A DNA stretch of 57,853 bases from JACVRM01 sp036824245 (GTDB taxonomy: Bacteria; Actinomycetota; Thermoleophilia; Gaiellales; Gaiellaceae): positions 1 to 57,853 of the forward strand of contig DAITAO010000009.1 in NCBI GenBank assembly GCA_036824245.1. Direction: 5' to 3'. The position numbers were made by a program, and so were the translations under genes. Each line of letters starts with the position of its first letter. The stretch's first letter is position 1. Below, one piece after another: positions 16,943 through 26,353 of the stretch. The notes beneath the pieces were generated by a model that was not told where the DNA came from, made no database searches, and saw nothing but the letters and a program-made list of their open reading frames with translations.

Positions 16943-17760
16943 CGTCTCCCCACAAGCGAGGCCGGGTGGCCGCTCACCAGGTCGACCCGATACGACAGGC
17001 GGCGCAGGTCCTCCATGCACGCCTCGGTCGTGTACGGCTCATGCACCTCGATCTTGATGCGGCTGACCGAGGACGCCCACTCCCCGGACCCGCTCAAGAT
17101 CTCCCGCTCTGCTCCTTCGATGTCCATCTTCAGGAAGTCCACTCGCAGATGTCCCTGTTCGCGCATCAGGGTGGAGATCGAGACAGCACGAACGTCCGCG
17201 CCGAGGTCGGCTCCGTGGCCGGCCCTCGCCGACTGCTCGTCGCCTCTCCCGGCGCGATAGCGGACGACCCCGTCGTCCTTCCACACGGCGGCGGTCACGA
17301 GGCGGCAGCGGTGTCCGAACTGGGCGAGGTTATGCCTCGCCTGCATGATGTTCTCCTCCTGCATCTCCACCCCCACGATGACCGCATTCGGAAAGAGCAC
17401 CGCCAGGTGCGCCATCGTCAGCCCGATGTTGGCGCCGAGGTCGTAGATCACAAGGGGCGCTTCGTGGTCCAGTCCCGGGGGAGGCTCGTTGTGACCGAAG
17501 AGGAAGACGTCGAGCAGTCCGTATACGTCAGCCGTTCGTGGGCGGACCCAGACGACTCGGTCGGCAAGCCCCCGGATACGAAGCGGCACGGCCGACGGGG
17601 CTCGCCCTCGCCAGGTGAAGGGCAGCAGTCTCAGGCGGAGCAGTCGCCAGAGGCTGCGGCGATCGCTCACGATCCGGCGGGCAGCACGCACCTCGGCAAA
17701 GCCGGACAGCAGCCAGCGCGCGCGTTCGAGTCTGGGCCTCCCGGCTGCGGCGAGACGCAT
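16939..17760 (-). CDS. FkbM-family methyltransferase
   Basis: 273 residues. The FkbM domain shows VIYDLGANIGLTMAHLAVLFP, IVGVEMQEENIMQARHNLA, VDFLKMDIEGAEREIL and IKIEVHEPY. Members O-methylate sugars or polyketides; here a sugar of the surface glycan is most likely. The ATG directly follows the stop of the upstream GT4 gene (TAGATG), and its own stop overlaps the next GT2 gene, so translation is coupled on both sides. Confidence 0.9.
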   Translation of the reverse strand: MRLAAAGRPRLERARWLLSGFAEVRAARRIVSDRRSLWRLLRLRLLPFTWRGRAPSAVPLRIRGLADRVVWVRPRTADVYGLLDVFLFGHNEPPPGLDHEAPLVIYDLGANIGLTMAHLAVLFPNAVIVGVEMQEENIMQARHNLAQFGHRCRLVTAAVWKDDGVVRYRAGRGDEQSARAGHGADLGADVRAVSISTLMREQGHLRVDFLKMDIEGAEREILSGSGEWASSVSRIKIEVHEPYTTEACMEDLRRLSYRVDLVSGHPASLVGRR

Positions 17761-18906
17761 CTAGCGCCCCGCCTCGCCGGCTGCGATCGGGGTCGGGCGC
17801 CACTGGACCGCTCGGCCTTCCTCCTCGACGATCTGACGCAGCCGCTCGATGAAGCGATCCTCGGAATAGCGCTCGGCGTGACGCCTGATCGCCTGCTCGT
17901 CCCAGGACGAGGCACGAAGCGTCGCGATCGCGTCACGGATGGCAGGCGGCTTCGGACGGTCGAAGAACACGCCTGTCTTCCCGTCCAGGACCGTGTCGAG
18001 GAACCCGCCCCAGCCCAGGACGGCCGCGGGTTTGCCGAAAGCCGCGGCCTCGACCGGAGTGAGCCCGTAATCCTCGTACGACGCCGAGAGGAGGCCGGCG
18101 CAGCTTGCGTACAGCCAGCGCAGCTGCTCGTCGCTAACCGCGCGGACGAAGGTCGTGTGGCCGCTCGCGCTCGAGTGCAGCCGGGCTTCGTCCGGACCGC
18201 TCCCCACGACCACGAGGCGTTCGTCACGGAGCTCCGCGACCGCCTCGACGACGGCGTCGACGTTCTTGTACGGAAGTAGCCGCGAGACGCAAAGGAGGAA
18301 GCCCGGCTCGAGGCCGGCCACCGCCTCCTGTGCTCCCTCCGGGTCGACGGTCTGCGGCGGCGGGAGCACCTCCGCCTCGACCCCGTAGAGCTCGCGGACC
18401 CGCGTGGCAACCGCATGCGAGTTGACGAGATAGCGGTCTGCACTCCGCGCCGCGCGACGATCCCAGCGGACGAGCGCCGGCCGCAGCGCTGCCAGGGCCG
18501 CGCGCGCCGAATCGAGTGCGCGGCGCTCGCCCAGGTAGCGGTCACGCTGGTAGAGCCAACGGGCCGGGGTGTGGCAGTACACGATCTTGCGCCCGGCGAC
18601 TCTGACGCCGTGCGCCCAGCCGCTCGTGCTGCAGACGACCACGTCCGCGTCAACGCCGTGCAGCGAAAAGGCGGGTGCCAGCAGCGGGAACGCCAGGCGG
18701 TGGTTTTCCCGGAAGGCACGCACCCGGTTCAAGGGCAGCGTCCGCACGTCGGCGTGTCCGAAAGCGGGCAGTGTCCCCTCCGGCAGGAAGAGCGAGGTGT
18801 GCACCGGGGCCCCGGGAAAGGCGCGAAGCATGGACGCAACGACGCGTTCCGCTCCGCCTCGCTGCGTCAGGTAGTCGTGGACTAGCGCGACCGCAGGTCC
18901 GCTCAC
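17761..18906 (-). CDS. Glycosyltransferase family 4
   Basis: 381 residues. VALVHDYLTQRGGAERVVASML is the usual GT4 opening. The C-terminal donor domain has LLCVSRLLPYKNVDAVVEAV (phosphate-binding region) and the E-x7-E pair in SYEDYGLTPVEAAAFGKPA. A retaining GT-B enzyme. RKIVYCHTPARWLYQRDRYL resembles mannosyltransferases such as WbaZ, but the sugar cannot be fixed. It overlaps the upstream GT4 by four bases. Confidence 0.9.
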   Translation of the reverse strand: MSGPAVALVHDYLTQRGGAERVVASMLRAFPGAPVHTSLFLPEGTLPAFGHADVRTLPLNRVRAFRENHRLAFPLLAPAFSLHGVDADVVVCSTSGWAHGVRVAGRKIVYCHTPARWLYQRDRYLGERRALDSARAALAALRPALVRWDRRAARSADRYLVNSHAVATRVRELYGVEAEVLPPPQTVDPEGAQEAVAGLEPGFLLCVSRLLPYKNVDAVVEAVAELRDERLVVVGSGPDEARLHSSASGHTTFVRAVSDEQLRWLYASCAGLLSASYEDYGLTPVEAAAFGKPAAVLGWGGFLDTVLDGKTGVFFDRPKPPAIRDAIATLRASSWDEQAIRRHAERYSEDRFIERLRQIVEEEGRAVQWRPTPIAAGEAGR

Positions 18907-20096
18907 CGCGCCACTCCCCTTCCATCAGGCTTGCTCGAACCTAGCCTCGATCTCCCCAACACCTCATCGTAGGCCGACACGACTGACGCCACCTGCACCG
19001 GCGAGGAGAAGCGCCGCGTGACGGTCTCGCGAGCGCGACGCCCCATCTCCGCCCGGCGTTCCTCGTCGGCGAGCAGCAGCGCGACAGCCTCGGCCCACAC
19101 GCCAGGCGACCGAGGAGGCAGGAGCAGCCCGTCCTCGCCGTCCGTGATGATCTCGGCCGGACCGCCGAGCTCGGTCGCCAGCACCGGCACCCCCATCGCC
19201 ATCGCCTCGACGACGCTCCGCCCGAACGGCTCTTCCCAGGACGGGACAAGCAGGAGGTCGAGAGCACGGAGGATGTGGGGGACATCGCGTCGCTCGCCCA
19301 GGAACACAACGTCGTCGGCAACGCCCAGCTCATCGGCCAAGCGGCCGAGTGAGACGGCATACGACTCGTTCTCGGCGCTGGCCGCGCCGCCGGCGAACTT
19401 CACGGCGCCGACGATGAGCAGTCGTGTGTCGGGGACGGCCGGCCGAACCCTAGCCAGGGTGCGGATCGCATCGTCCTGGGCCTTCCAGGGCGTGATCTGC
19501 GCCACGACCCCGACGGCGTGAACGCCTGCGTGAAGACCGAGCTGCTCGCGCGCACCGCTGCGAGACAGCGGTGCCGGATCGAAGCGCTCGAGATCGACGG
19601 GGTTGTAGATCGTCCGGATCGGCGGCCCGGTGTCGTCCTTGCCAAAGCTTGCGGCCGTATACCGGGAGTTGGCGACGATGAGAGCCGCGCGAGCGCGGAT
19701 CACTCGCCGGACGAGGTTCGCCGAGAGGGAACGAGGAAGGCAGTCTCGAACGTGCACGACGAGCGGCGCCCGGGCGGGCGCAAGCAGCCCTGCGCGAACC
19801 GAGTTGGCATGGACGAGCGCCGGCCGCACGCGCCGCGCGATCCGCCTGAGGACGTAGGCGGCACGGAGCCCGCTCGATAGCCCACGAGTCAGCGACGGGA
19901 GATCCATTCGAAAGCTGAGCTCGGAGGGCGCCACGGTGAAGACCGCCACGCCGAGCGCTCGGACGGCGTCGGCGAGCGGCCCTTCCGGGCACGCGACGAC
20001 CGGCTCGATGTCGTGCGGGAGCGCAGCGAGCAAATCGACGAGTGACTGCTCGCCTCCGCCCAATTCCCCCGTGTGGTTAACGTAGAGAACGCGCAC
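18903..20096 (-). CDS. Glycosyltransferase family 4
   Basis: 397 residues. VLYVNHTGELGGGEQSLVDLL opens the acceptor domain; VHANSVRAGLLA and NSRYTAASF follow. The donor domain shows VGVVAQITPWKAQDDAIRTLA and the E-x7-E motif EEPFGRSVVEAMAMGVPVLAT. It overlaps its upstream neighbour by 20 bases and its downstream neighbour by four, within the operon. Sugar specificity unknown. Confidence 0.9.
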   Translation of the reverse strand: MRVLYVNHTGELGGGEQSLVDLLAALPHDIEPVVACPEGPLADAVRALGVAVFTVAPSELSFRMDLPSLTRGLSSGLRAAYVLRRIARRVRPALVHANSVRAGLLAPARAPLVVHVRDCLPRSLSANLVRRVIRARAALIVANSRYTAASFGKDDTGPPIRTIYNPVDLERFDPAPLSRSGAREQLGLHAGVHAVGVVAQITPWKAQDDAIRTLARVRPAVPDTRLLIVGAVKFAGGAASAENESYAVSLGRLADELGVADDVVFLGERRDVPHILRALDLLLVPSWEEPFGRSVVEAMAMGVPVLATELGGPAEIITDGEDGLLLPPRSPGVWAEAVALLLADEERRAEMGRRARETVTRRFSSPVQVASVVSAYDEVLGRSRLGSSKPDGRGVAR

Positions 20097-21213
20097 GGTG
20101 GCTGTCGACGACGGCCAGCAGGAGCTCTTCCAGCTGCGCGGCCGTCTTGCTCCAGGTGTAGCGCTCCGCGCGCCTGCACCCTTCCTGTCCGAGACGCGAC
20201 GCCTTCTCCCGATCGGTCAGCAGCTCGGCGATCGCATCGGCGACGGCGACGTGGTCGGTCGGCTCGACGAGGATGCCGGTCTCGCCGTCGACGACGGCAT
20301 CCAGCGCGCCGCCGACACTGCCGGCGACCACCGGAAGGCGATGCGCACCCGCTTCGAGATAGACGATTCCGAATCCCTCGCCGCCGCCGTCGGCGGCCAG
20401 TCGGCTCGGCATGGCGAAGACGTGTCCGCGATCGAGCCAGCCGTCTCGCTCGTCCTGTCCGACAGCCCCCAGGAAGTCAATGCTGCTCGAGATTCCGATT
20501 GCGTCGGCCAGCCGTTCGTACGACGCCCGTAGCGCACCATCTCCGATGACGACGAGTCGGGCGGCCGGCACACGCGCTCTCACGAGGGGCATCGCCCGGA
20601 TCAGCACGTCGTGGCCCTTGTAGCGCTCGTCGAGCCGGGAGACGACCACGACGGTCGGCGGCACCCCGTCCACGATCCGCCGCCCGCGGGCACCTCCGAC
20701 GCCCGGTGCGATCAGGCGCAGCCGCTCGGGCCGAGCCCCGTGGTTGAGTGCAAGCCGCTCCGTATAGCGGCTGTTGACGGCCACCGCTTCCGCCGCCCCC
20801 AGCAGGAACGCCGCCAGACGCGGCCGCGCCGCGATCTCCATGCCATGGACGTACTGGATGTACGGCAGCCGTGCGAGCGAGTGGAGCGCTCGCGCTGCGA
20901 GGCTTGCCGTGATGTGCACGCTGAAGATGACATCGGGTCGAAAGCGGATCGCCTCGACCGCGGCGACGCCGTTCAGCACGACCATCGCAGCGGGCCTGCC
21001 GCCGAACGGGGGCTGCGGAACCCGCCTCGGTGTCTGCGCGGACCCTCGGTCGAAAGCGGTCGAGCCGGCCGTCCTCAGGGTCACCACCCGCGACTCCACG
21101 CGGCTCCAGCCCGTCACAACCTGGTAGGCGAGCTCCTGAATGCCTCCAAATGCCGGCGGGTAGTCGGGTGTCAGGACGAGGACCCGGGGCTGCCGGTGGC
21201 TACGTTCTGACAA
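20077..21213 (-). CDS. Glycosyltransferase family 4
   Basis: 378 residues. VLVLTPDYPPAFGGIQELAYQVV is a GT4/PimB-like opening. Donor domain: VVVVSRLDERYKGHDVLIRAM (Arg and Lys contact the donor phosphates) and E-x7-E in EGFGIVYLEAGAHRLPVVAG. The PPAFGGIQE form resembles phosphatidylinositol mannosyltransferases but is shared by many GT4 enzymes. Overlaps the asparagine-synthase gene by 14 bases. Confidence 0.9.
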   Translation of the reverse strand: MSERSHRQPRVLVLTPDYPPAFGGIQELAYQVVTGWSRVESRVVTLRTAGSTAFDRGSAQTPRRVPQPPFGGRPAAMVVLNGVAAVEAIRFRPDVIFSVHITASLAARALHSLARLPYIQYVHGMEIAARPRLAAFLLGAAEAVAVNSRYTERLALNHGARPERLRLIAPGVGGARGRRIVDGVPPTVVVVSRLDERYKGHDVLIRAMPLVRARVPAARLVVIGDGALRASYERLADAIGISSSIDFLGAVGQDERDGWLDRGHVFAMPSRLAADGGGEGFGIVYLEAGAHRLPVVAGSVGGALDAVVDGETGILVEPTDHVAVADAIAELLTDREKASRLGQEGCRRAERYTWSKTAAQLEELLLAVVDSHRARSLR

Positions 21214-23044
21214 AGCGGTCTAGCCAGACGCCGAAGGCAAAAACAGGCCAGAGCACACTGCTGCGGTCGCGGCCGCCACGGTGCTCGTCGACCAGCCGGC
21301 GGACCTGGTCGCGCTCGAACCAGCCCTGCTCGTACAGGGCGCTCGAAGACAGCTGGTCGTCGAGCGCGGCCGCGAGCGGCCCGCGGAGCCAGTCTCGTGC
21401 CGGCGTGCGAAACGCCACCTTTGCGCGCGTGTGTGCCGCCTCGGGTAGGGCGGCGCGCAGAACGCGGCGCAGAAGGAGCTTGCCGCCGCCCGCGATGTGA
21501 ACCCGCGCGGGGACGGTGGCCGCGAACTCCACCAGGTCACGGCTCAGGAACGGCGTCCGGAGCTCCAACGAGGCCTGCATGCTGGCTCGATCGGCCTTCG
21601 CCAGAACGTCGTCGGGAAGCCACTGGAGTTGGTCGAGTCGCATGAAGCCGGCAACGTCGCCGTCGAGCACCACATGCGCCGGCTCCGGAATCGGCCCCAC
21701 CTCGTACTCACGCAGGCGCGGGCCGTAGACCCGGCTCCGGTAGGACCTTCGCCCGTCCGTGACCCAGTCGACGTGACGCTGCGTGAGCGGCGCCGGGCGT
21801 ACGACGTCTCTCAGCCGAGCCGCCCGTCCCAGAGGCAGTCGCTCGAGCAGCGACACGGTCCCCTGCGCCGCCCAACGGGGCACCCGGCCGTCCAGCATCG
21901 CCGAGCGATGCAGCCAGCGGTACCGCGGATAGCCGCCGAAGACCTCGTCGGCACCTTCGCCGCCGACCGCGACCTTGATCGTCGCCCGCGCGGCCTCCGT
22001 CAGGATCCGCAGGGCCACATACGCCTGGTCGGCGAGCGGCTGGTCGACGGCAGCAAGCAGCCCCGGAACGCGTGCTTGGACCTCGCCCTGGGTGAGGAGG
22101 TACTCGTTGTGATCGGAGCCGATCAGCCGAGCGGAGCGCCGCGCCGGCCCGGTCTCGTCGACAGCGCCCGAGTCGTACCCGACCGTGAAGGTCTTGAGCG
22201 TGCCGGAGACATGGCGGGCTGCGAACGCAGCAACCAGCGTCGAGTCGACGCCGCCACTGAGGAAGACGCCGACAGGGACGTCCGCGACAAGCCTGCTCCT
22301 GACGGCCTGCTCGAGCAGCACCGAAGTCTCCTCGACGAGCTCGTCGGCGGATACCGGCCCGTCGGGCGCCGCGGCCGGAGGCGACCAGTAGCGGCGCACC
22401 TCGACCGAGCCGGTCGCGGCGTCCCAGACCAGCAGATGACCCGGACGCAGCTGCCGCACGCCCGCGACGATCGCATCCTCACCCGTGACGTAGCCGTAGG
22501 TGAAGTAGCGGTCGACGGCGGCCGGGTCGAGCTCCGCCGTTCCGCCGACGCCCTTCAAGAGCGCAGTCAGCTCCGAGGCGAACGTCAGCGCCCTGTCTCG
22601 CTCGGTATAGAAGAGCGGCTTCTCGCCCAGCCGGTCGCGCCCGAGCAGCAGCCGCTGCGCACGCCCGTCCCAGACCGCGAACGCGTACATGCCCTCGAGC
22701 GCGTGCACGAGCTCGTTGCCGTACTCCTCGTAGAGGTGCACGAGCACCTCGGTATCCGTCCGCGTCGCCAATGTGTGCCCGGCCCTGGCCAGCCGTTCCC
22801 GAAGACCGGCGAAGTTGTAGATCTCCCCGTTCAGTACGGCCCAGACGGTGCCGTCCTCGTTGGCCAGTGGCTGGTGGCCCCCTTCGACGTCGATGATGCT
22901 CAGGCGTCGTGCTCCCAGGCCCAGACCGCTGACAGGATCGACGTACGTCCCCTCGTCGTCCGGGCCGCGATGCACGAGCGCAGCGTTCATCCGGGCGAGG
23001 ATCGAGCCGTCGCCGGCGCTCGTGGTGCCGCAGATGCCGCACAT
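21200..23044 (-). CDS. asnB: Asparagine synthase (glutamine-hydrolysing)-type amidotransferase
   Basis: 614 residues. MCGICGTTSAG gives the N-terminal nucleophile Cys2, with RRLSIID, NGEIYNF and the glutaminase residues in DTEVLVHLYEEYG. The synthetase domain has the pyrophosphate loop FLSGGVDSTLVAAFAA, and VGGEGADEVFGGYPRY. AsnB-type proteins in polysaccharide loci are thought to amidate sugar carboxyls or supply ammonia; whether this one makes asparagine is open. The ATG shares one base with the upstream GT4 stop (TGATG). The open frame extends far upstream, but that part is a shadow of GT4. Confidence 0.92.
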   Translation of the reverse strand: MCGICGTTSAGDGSILARMNAALVHRGPDDEGTYVDPVSGLGLGARRLSIIDVEGGHQPLANEDGTVWAVLNGEIYNFAGLRERLARAGHTLATRTDTEVLVHLYEEYGNELVHALEGMYAFAVWDGRAQRLLLGRDRLGEKPLFYTERDRALTFASELTALLKGVGGTAELDPAAVDRYFTYGYVTGEDAIVAGVRQLRPGHLLVWDAATGSVEVRRYWSPPAAAPDGPVSADELVEETSVLLEQAVRSRLVADVPVGVFLSGGVDSTLVAAFAARHVSGTLKTFTVGYDSGAVDETGPARRSARLIGSDHNEYLLTQGEVQARVPGLLAAVDQPLADQAYVALRILTEAARATIKVAVGGEGADEVFGGYPRYRWLHRSAMLDGRVPRWAAQGTVSLLERLPLGRAARLRDVVRPAPLTQRHVDWVTDGRRSYRSRVYGPRLREYEVGPIPEPAHVVLDGDVAGFMRLDQLQWLPDDVLAKADRASMQASLELRTPFLSRDLVEFAATVPARVHIAGGGKLLLRRVLRAALPEAAHTRAKVAFRTPARDWLRGPLAAALDDQLSSSALYEQGWFERDQVRRLVDEHRGGRDRSSVLWPVFAFGVWLDRFVRT

Positions 23045-24255
23045 CAGCGACGCTTCTCGGTATCGACGCGCGAGACTGCCCGCCGCCGCGCGGCAGCGGC
23101 CCGCGCGGGCGAGCGTTCGCGCTCCACCTCCCGGCGCTCCAGATGCTCGGCGTAGAGGTCGAGCGTCTCGCGCGCGACGTTCCGCCAACTCAGGCGCTGG
23201 ACCGCACCGTGCGCCGAGTGGCGCAGCCGATCGAGGAGAGGGCGGTCGACCGTGAGACGCTCGAGAGCCGCCACTAGCGCACGCGAGTCGCGCAACGGCA
23301 CGACCAAACCCTCCTCCGCATCCCGCACGATCTCGAGCGCACCGGAGGTCGCCGTGACGACCGGCGCCAGCCCGCACGCCATCCCCTCCACGAGCGCCAT
23401 GCTGAATCCTTCGGACAGGCTCGGAAACAGCTGGATGTGGTGGCCGCGCAGCAGGGCAGGCAGCTCGTCGCGCTCGAAAGCGGGTATCACCCGGATCCGA
23501 TCGTGCAGCGCTGGGTCGTAGTCGGCGAGCACGTCGGCCCCGGATGTGCCCGTGCCGAGGAACGTCACACGGACGTCCGCTTCCCCAGCGAGCACCGCGC
23601 TGAGCGCGGCTCGCGCGTAGGTGATTCCCTTGCGCGGGATGTAGCTGCCAATCAGAGCGATAGCGATCGGGTCGCTCTGATCGAGCGGCGTCGGCTCGAG
23701 CTCGACGCCCACGAGCGTGTCGGGGATCCCGTTCCGGACGACCGCGGCTCGCTCTGCGCGCACACCCAGGCGCTCGATCGCGATTTCCCGGTCGCGACTG
23801 TTCATGAAAAGCGCGAGGTCGGCGGCGCGGAGGCTGCGCGCCACCTCCCAGAGGCGAACTCCACCGTGATACAGGCGGTATCGCCACGAGAGCCGAAGGT
23901 GTCCGCGCCGCTCCTCATCCCTGAGCTGGGCGTGCGCCTCGTGCTCGAGACCATGGCTCCGCACCACGATCAGCGGCCCGGCTCCCATCCTCGGAATCGA
24001 CGCCCAGAGCCAGGTGTCTCCGGTGGACGAGTCGACGACGTCGGGAGGGGGCGCCGCCGATCCGAGGCGTCGCCAGACGAGGAAGGGAAAGAGGAGATGC
24101 TTGGCCTGCTCGCTCAGCCGGCCGGGAAGCGCGTCGTGGGAGAGAATCTCGGCGTCGCTCCCCAACCGCTCGAACTCGTGGGCGAGGCTGATCGTGGCGC
24201 CGGCAGCGCCGGCATTGCGGTCGAGCGAGTGGTGCACCGTCAAGAGCACCCGCAC
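23044..24255 (-). CDS. Glycosyltransferase family 4
   Basis: About 403 residues from the GTG at 24255; a TTG at 24261 overlapping the upstream stop (TTGA) is the alternative. VRVLLTVHHSLDRNAGAAGATI opens the acceptor domain. The donor domain shows IALIGSYIPRKGITYARAAL and E-x7-E in LSEGFSMALVEGMACGLAPVV. Between are VVRSHGLEHEAH and FMNSRDREIAIERLG. A retaining sugar transferase of unknown specificity in the polysaccharide operon. Confidence 0.87.
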   Translation of the reverse strand: MRVLLTVHHSLDRNAGAAGATISLAHEFERLGSDAEILSHDALPGRLSEQAKHLLFPFLVWRRLGSAAPPPDVVDSSTGDTWLWASIPRMGAGPLIVVRSHGLEHEAHAQLRDEERRGHLRLSWRYRLYHGGVRLWEVARSLRAADLALFMNSRDREIAIERLGVRAERAAVVRNGIPDTLVGVELEPTPLDQSDPIAIALIGSYIPRKGITYARAALSAVLAGEADVRVTFLGTGTSGADVLADYDPALHDRIRVIPAFERDELPALLRGHHIQLFPSLSEGFSMALVEGMACGLAPVVTATSGALEIVRDAEEGLVVPLRDSRALVAALERLTVDRPLLDRLRHSAHGAVQRLSWRNVARETLDLYAEHLERREVERERSPARAAAARRRAVSRVDTEKRR

Positions 24256-24257
24256 CG

Positions 24258-25205
24258 TCAACCCCCGCCGCCTCGACCATCGAGAGGCACCATCGAGACT
24301 GCGCGCCCACGCCGCACGTCGACGAGCGCCTCCACCTGGCCGCGCAGCGACGGAGACAGCCAGCCTGCGACGTCGGGCTCCCGGCGGGGGATCGCCGCCG
24401 CCGCGCGAACGACGCCGGGGGCGCTGCGGTCGCCGACGAGGAGCCCATATACGACTCGTCGCCAGAGCAGGTCGCGTCGCTGCGAGACGAGGCTCGCAAC
24501 GAGGTTGTAGGCGGCGTCGCAGACCGCCGAGTCGGAGCCGCCGCCGCGACCGTAGTCGTCCGAGCGCGGCGCCGGGTAGTGATCGACTACCAGAGCGGGG
24601 TCGTAGAGGATGCGCCACCCGCGGGCGCGCGCCCACAGGCACATGCCGAGCTCGAGGTGCACCTGCGCCCCGGACCCGCGCAGCCCGTGCGGAAATGCCA
24701 GCGCCTCGCGCCGGAATGCCATGTTGCATCCTTTGAGCACAGCGACGTCACGCGGCGGCCCGCCACCGGCATGGTGGTTGCCCTTGACCTTTCCCCAGGC
24801 TGTCACGCGTCCCACGTCCTCCGGCGGTCCGTCGCCCATGGCAGGCGGATGGATCTCGTCCCGTCCACCGACACCGCCGACCGTCGAATCGGCGAAGTGC
24901 CGCTGCAGCCGCTCGACCCAGTCCGGCCGAGGCACAGCATCGTCGTCGGTGAATGCGATGACGTCTCCGCTCGCCATGCGCGCCCCGGCTTCCATCGCCG
25001 CCAGTGTCCCGGGTGTCTCGACAGAGACCTCGAAGAGCCAGCCGGCCCCGAACTCCCGGCGCACTGCGGAGCTCGCCCCATCCGACTCACGTCGTACGAC
25101 CACGACCTCGTCCGCCGCGCAGACCTGCGCGCGCACGCCGGCCAGGCACGTCCGCAGCGCGTCCGGGCGTTCGAATGTCGGGATCACGACAGAAAGGCGG
25201 GTCAC
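24258..25205 (-). CDS. Glycosyltransferase family 2
   Basis: 315 residues. LSVVIPTFERPDALRTCLAGV, then IAFTDDDAVPRPDWVERLQ with the DDD nucleotide-sugar motif. VLKGCNMAFRREAL and GSGAQVHLELGMCLWARARGW follow, resembling the acceptor-side motif of mycofactocin- and galactofuranosyl-type GT2 proteins. It overlaps the upstream GT4 by four bases. Its stop lies just inside the region holding the candidate starts of the next gene. Confidence 0.87.
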   Translation of the reverse strand: MTRLSVVIPTFERPDALRTCLAGVRAQVCAADEVVVVRRESDGASSAVRREFGAGWLFEVSVETPGTLAAMEAGARMASGDVIAFTDDDAVPRPDWVERLQRHFADSTVGGVGGRDEIHPPAMGDGPPEDVGRVTAWGKVKGNHHAGGGPPRDVAVLKGCNMAFRREALAFPHGLRGSGAQVHLELGMCLWARARGWRILYDPALVVDHYPAPRSDDYGRGGGSDSAVCDAAYNLVASLVSQRRDLLWRRVVYGLLVGDRSAPGVVRAAAAIPRREPDVAGWLSPSLRGQVEALVDVRRGRAVSMVPLDGRGGGG

Positions 25206-26353
25206 GGCGTCTCCGCCCGCGATCCTCCGGTGGCTGCGGCACTGCGCGAGGCGAGCACGTCCCTGATGACCGCGGCGAAGCGGCGTGCCATCGCCTCCTC
25301 AGAGAACACCTGGGCACGCAGGGATGCCTGGTGCGCGAGGCGAGCGGCGAGCTCACGATCCCGGAGCACCTCATCGATCGCCGCCGCCAGCGCGTCCGCG
25401 TCCCCCGGCGGGACGAGAAGCCCTGAACGTCGATCCTCGATCAGCTCGGAGGGCCCTCCGAGGGCGGTGGCCACCACGGGACGTCCAAGCGCCAGCGCCT
25501 CGAGCAGCACGAGCGGGAACCCCTCGCCGAGCGAGGCATTGACGACGACGTCCAGCGCGTCGAACCAGGCGTAGACATCCTCCCGGTGACCGGCGAAGAA
25601 GACTCGCTCCCCGAGGCCGAGCTCATCGGCGAGTCGTCTCAGGTCATCGGGATACGCACCTTCCCAGCCGAGAATCGCCCCTCCGACGACTGCGAAGCGG
25701 ACGTCGGGGTGGTCGCGCACGACTGTGGCGGCCGCGTGAAGGAAGACGTCTTGACCTTTTCCGTCTTGCAGACGACCCACGATGCCCACGAGGCGCTCGC
25801 CGCGCAGACCGAGCTCCTCCCGGACCCCGGTTCCCATGCCGCGCGACCGGGCGATGGTGTCGACGGGCAGTCCCGGCCACACCTTCCGCACCTTGCGCCG
25901 CGGCGTCAGCCGTTCCTGCACGTGCACGGCCTCTTCGCTGACACACACCACGGCCGCGGCAGGCACGCGGCGCGCGACGCGATCGAACCGGTCATGTCCC
26001 GGAACGCCGTGCTGCCACCAGACCTCCGGCACCCGGGCGAGCAGCGCCGCCGAACCGCCGTAGATGTGGCCCTTGGCCTGGTTCGAGACCACCGCTTGGG
26101 CATCCAGCGTGTCTACCAGCCGACGCAACCACGCGATCGTCCCCACGGTGCCCCGCAAGCGACGCATCCGACCCGCGTTCCGAACCGAGGTCGGACACGC
26201 TGATTGCCGCAGCCACTCGACGAGCGGTCCGTCCTCGAGCACGGCCGCGTGCGTCTCGAGCCCGAAGGTCGTCAGCGAGCGCGCAAGCCCCGCAAAGAGG
26301 CGCTCCGCGCCGCCCGGCTTCGCGGTCGGACTCACGAGCAGGACTGGCGTCAT
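25202..26353 (-). CDS. Glycosyltransferase family 4
   Basis: 383 residues. VLLVSPTAKPGGAERLFAGLA opens the protein; NQAKGHIYGGSAALLARVPEVWWQHG follows. The donor domain has VGIVGRLQDGKGQDVFLHAA and E-x7-E in GEGFPLVLLEALALGRPVV. The start overlaps the polymerase stop by four bases (ATGA). Function: addition of one sugar of the repeat unit, identity unknown. Confidence 0.9.
   Translation of the reverse strand: MTPVLLVSPTAKPGGAERLFAGLARSLTTFGLETHAAVLEDGPLVEWLRQSACPTSVRNAGRMRRLRGTVGTIAWLRRLVDTLDAQAVVSNQAKGHIYGGSAALLARVPEVWWQHGVPGHDRFDRVARRVPAAAVVCVSEEAVHVQERLTPRRKVRKVWPGLPVDTIARSRGMGTGVREELGLRGERLVGIVGRLQDGKGQDVFLHAAATVVRDHPDVRFAVVGGAILGWEGAYPDDLRRLADELGLGERVFFAGHREDVYAWFDALDVVVNASLGEGFPLVLLEALALGRPVVATALGGPSELIEDRRSGLLVPPGDADALAAAIDEVLRDRELAARLAHQASLRAQVFSEEAMARRFAAVIRDVLASRSAAATGGSRAETP

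Noticed and set aside
21200..23887. An 895-codon version of asparagine synthase
   Set aside because: The family must start with MCGI so that Cys2 becomes the nucleophile; the upstream part is a shadow of GT4.
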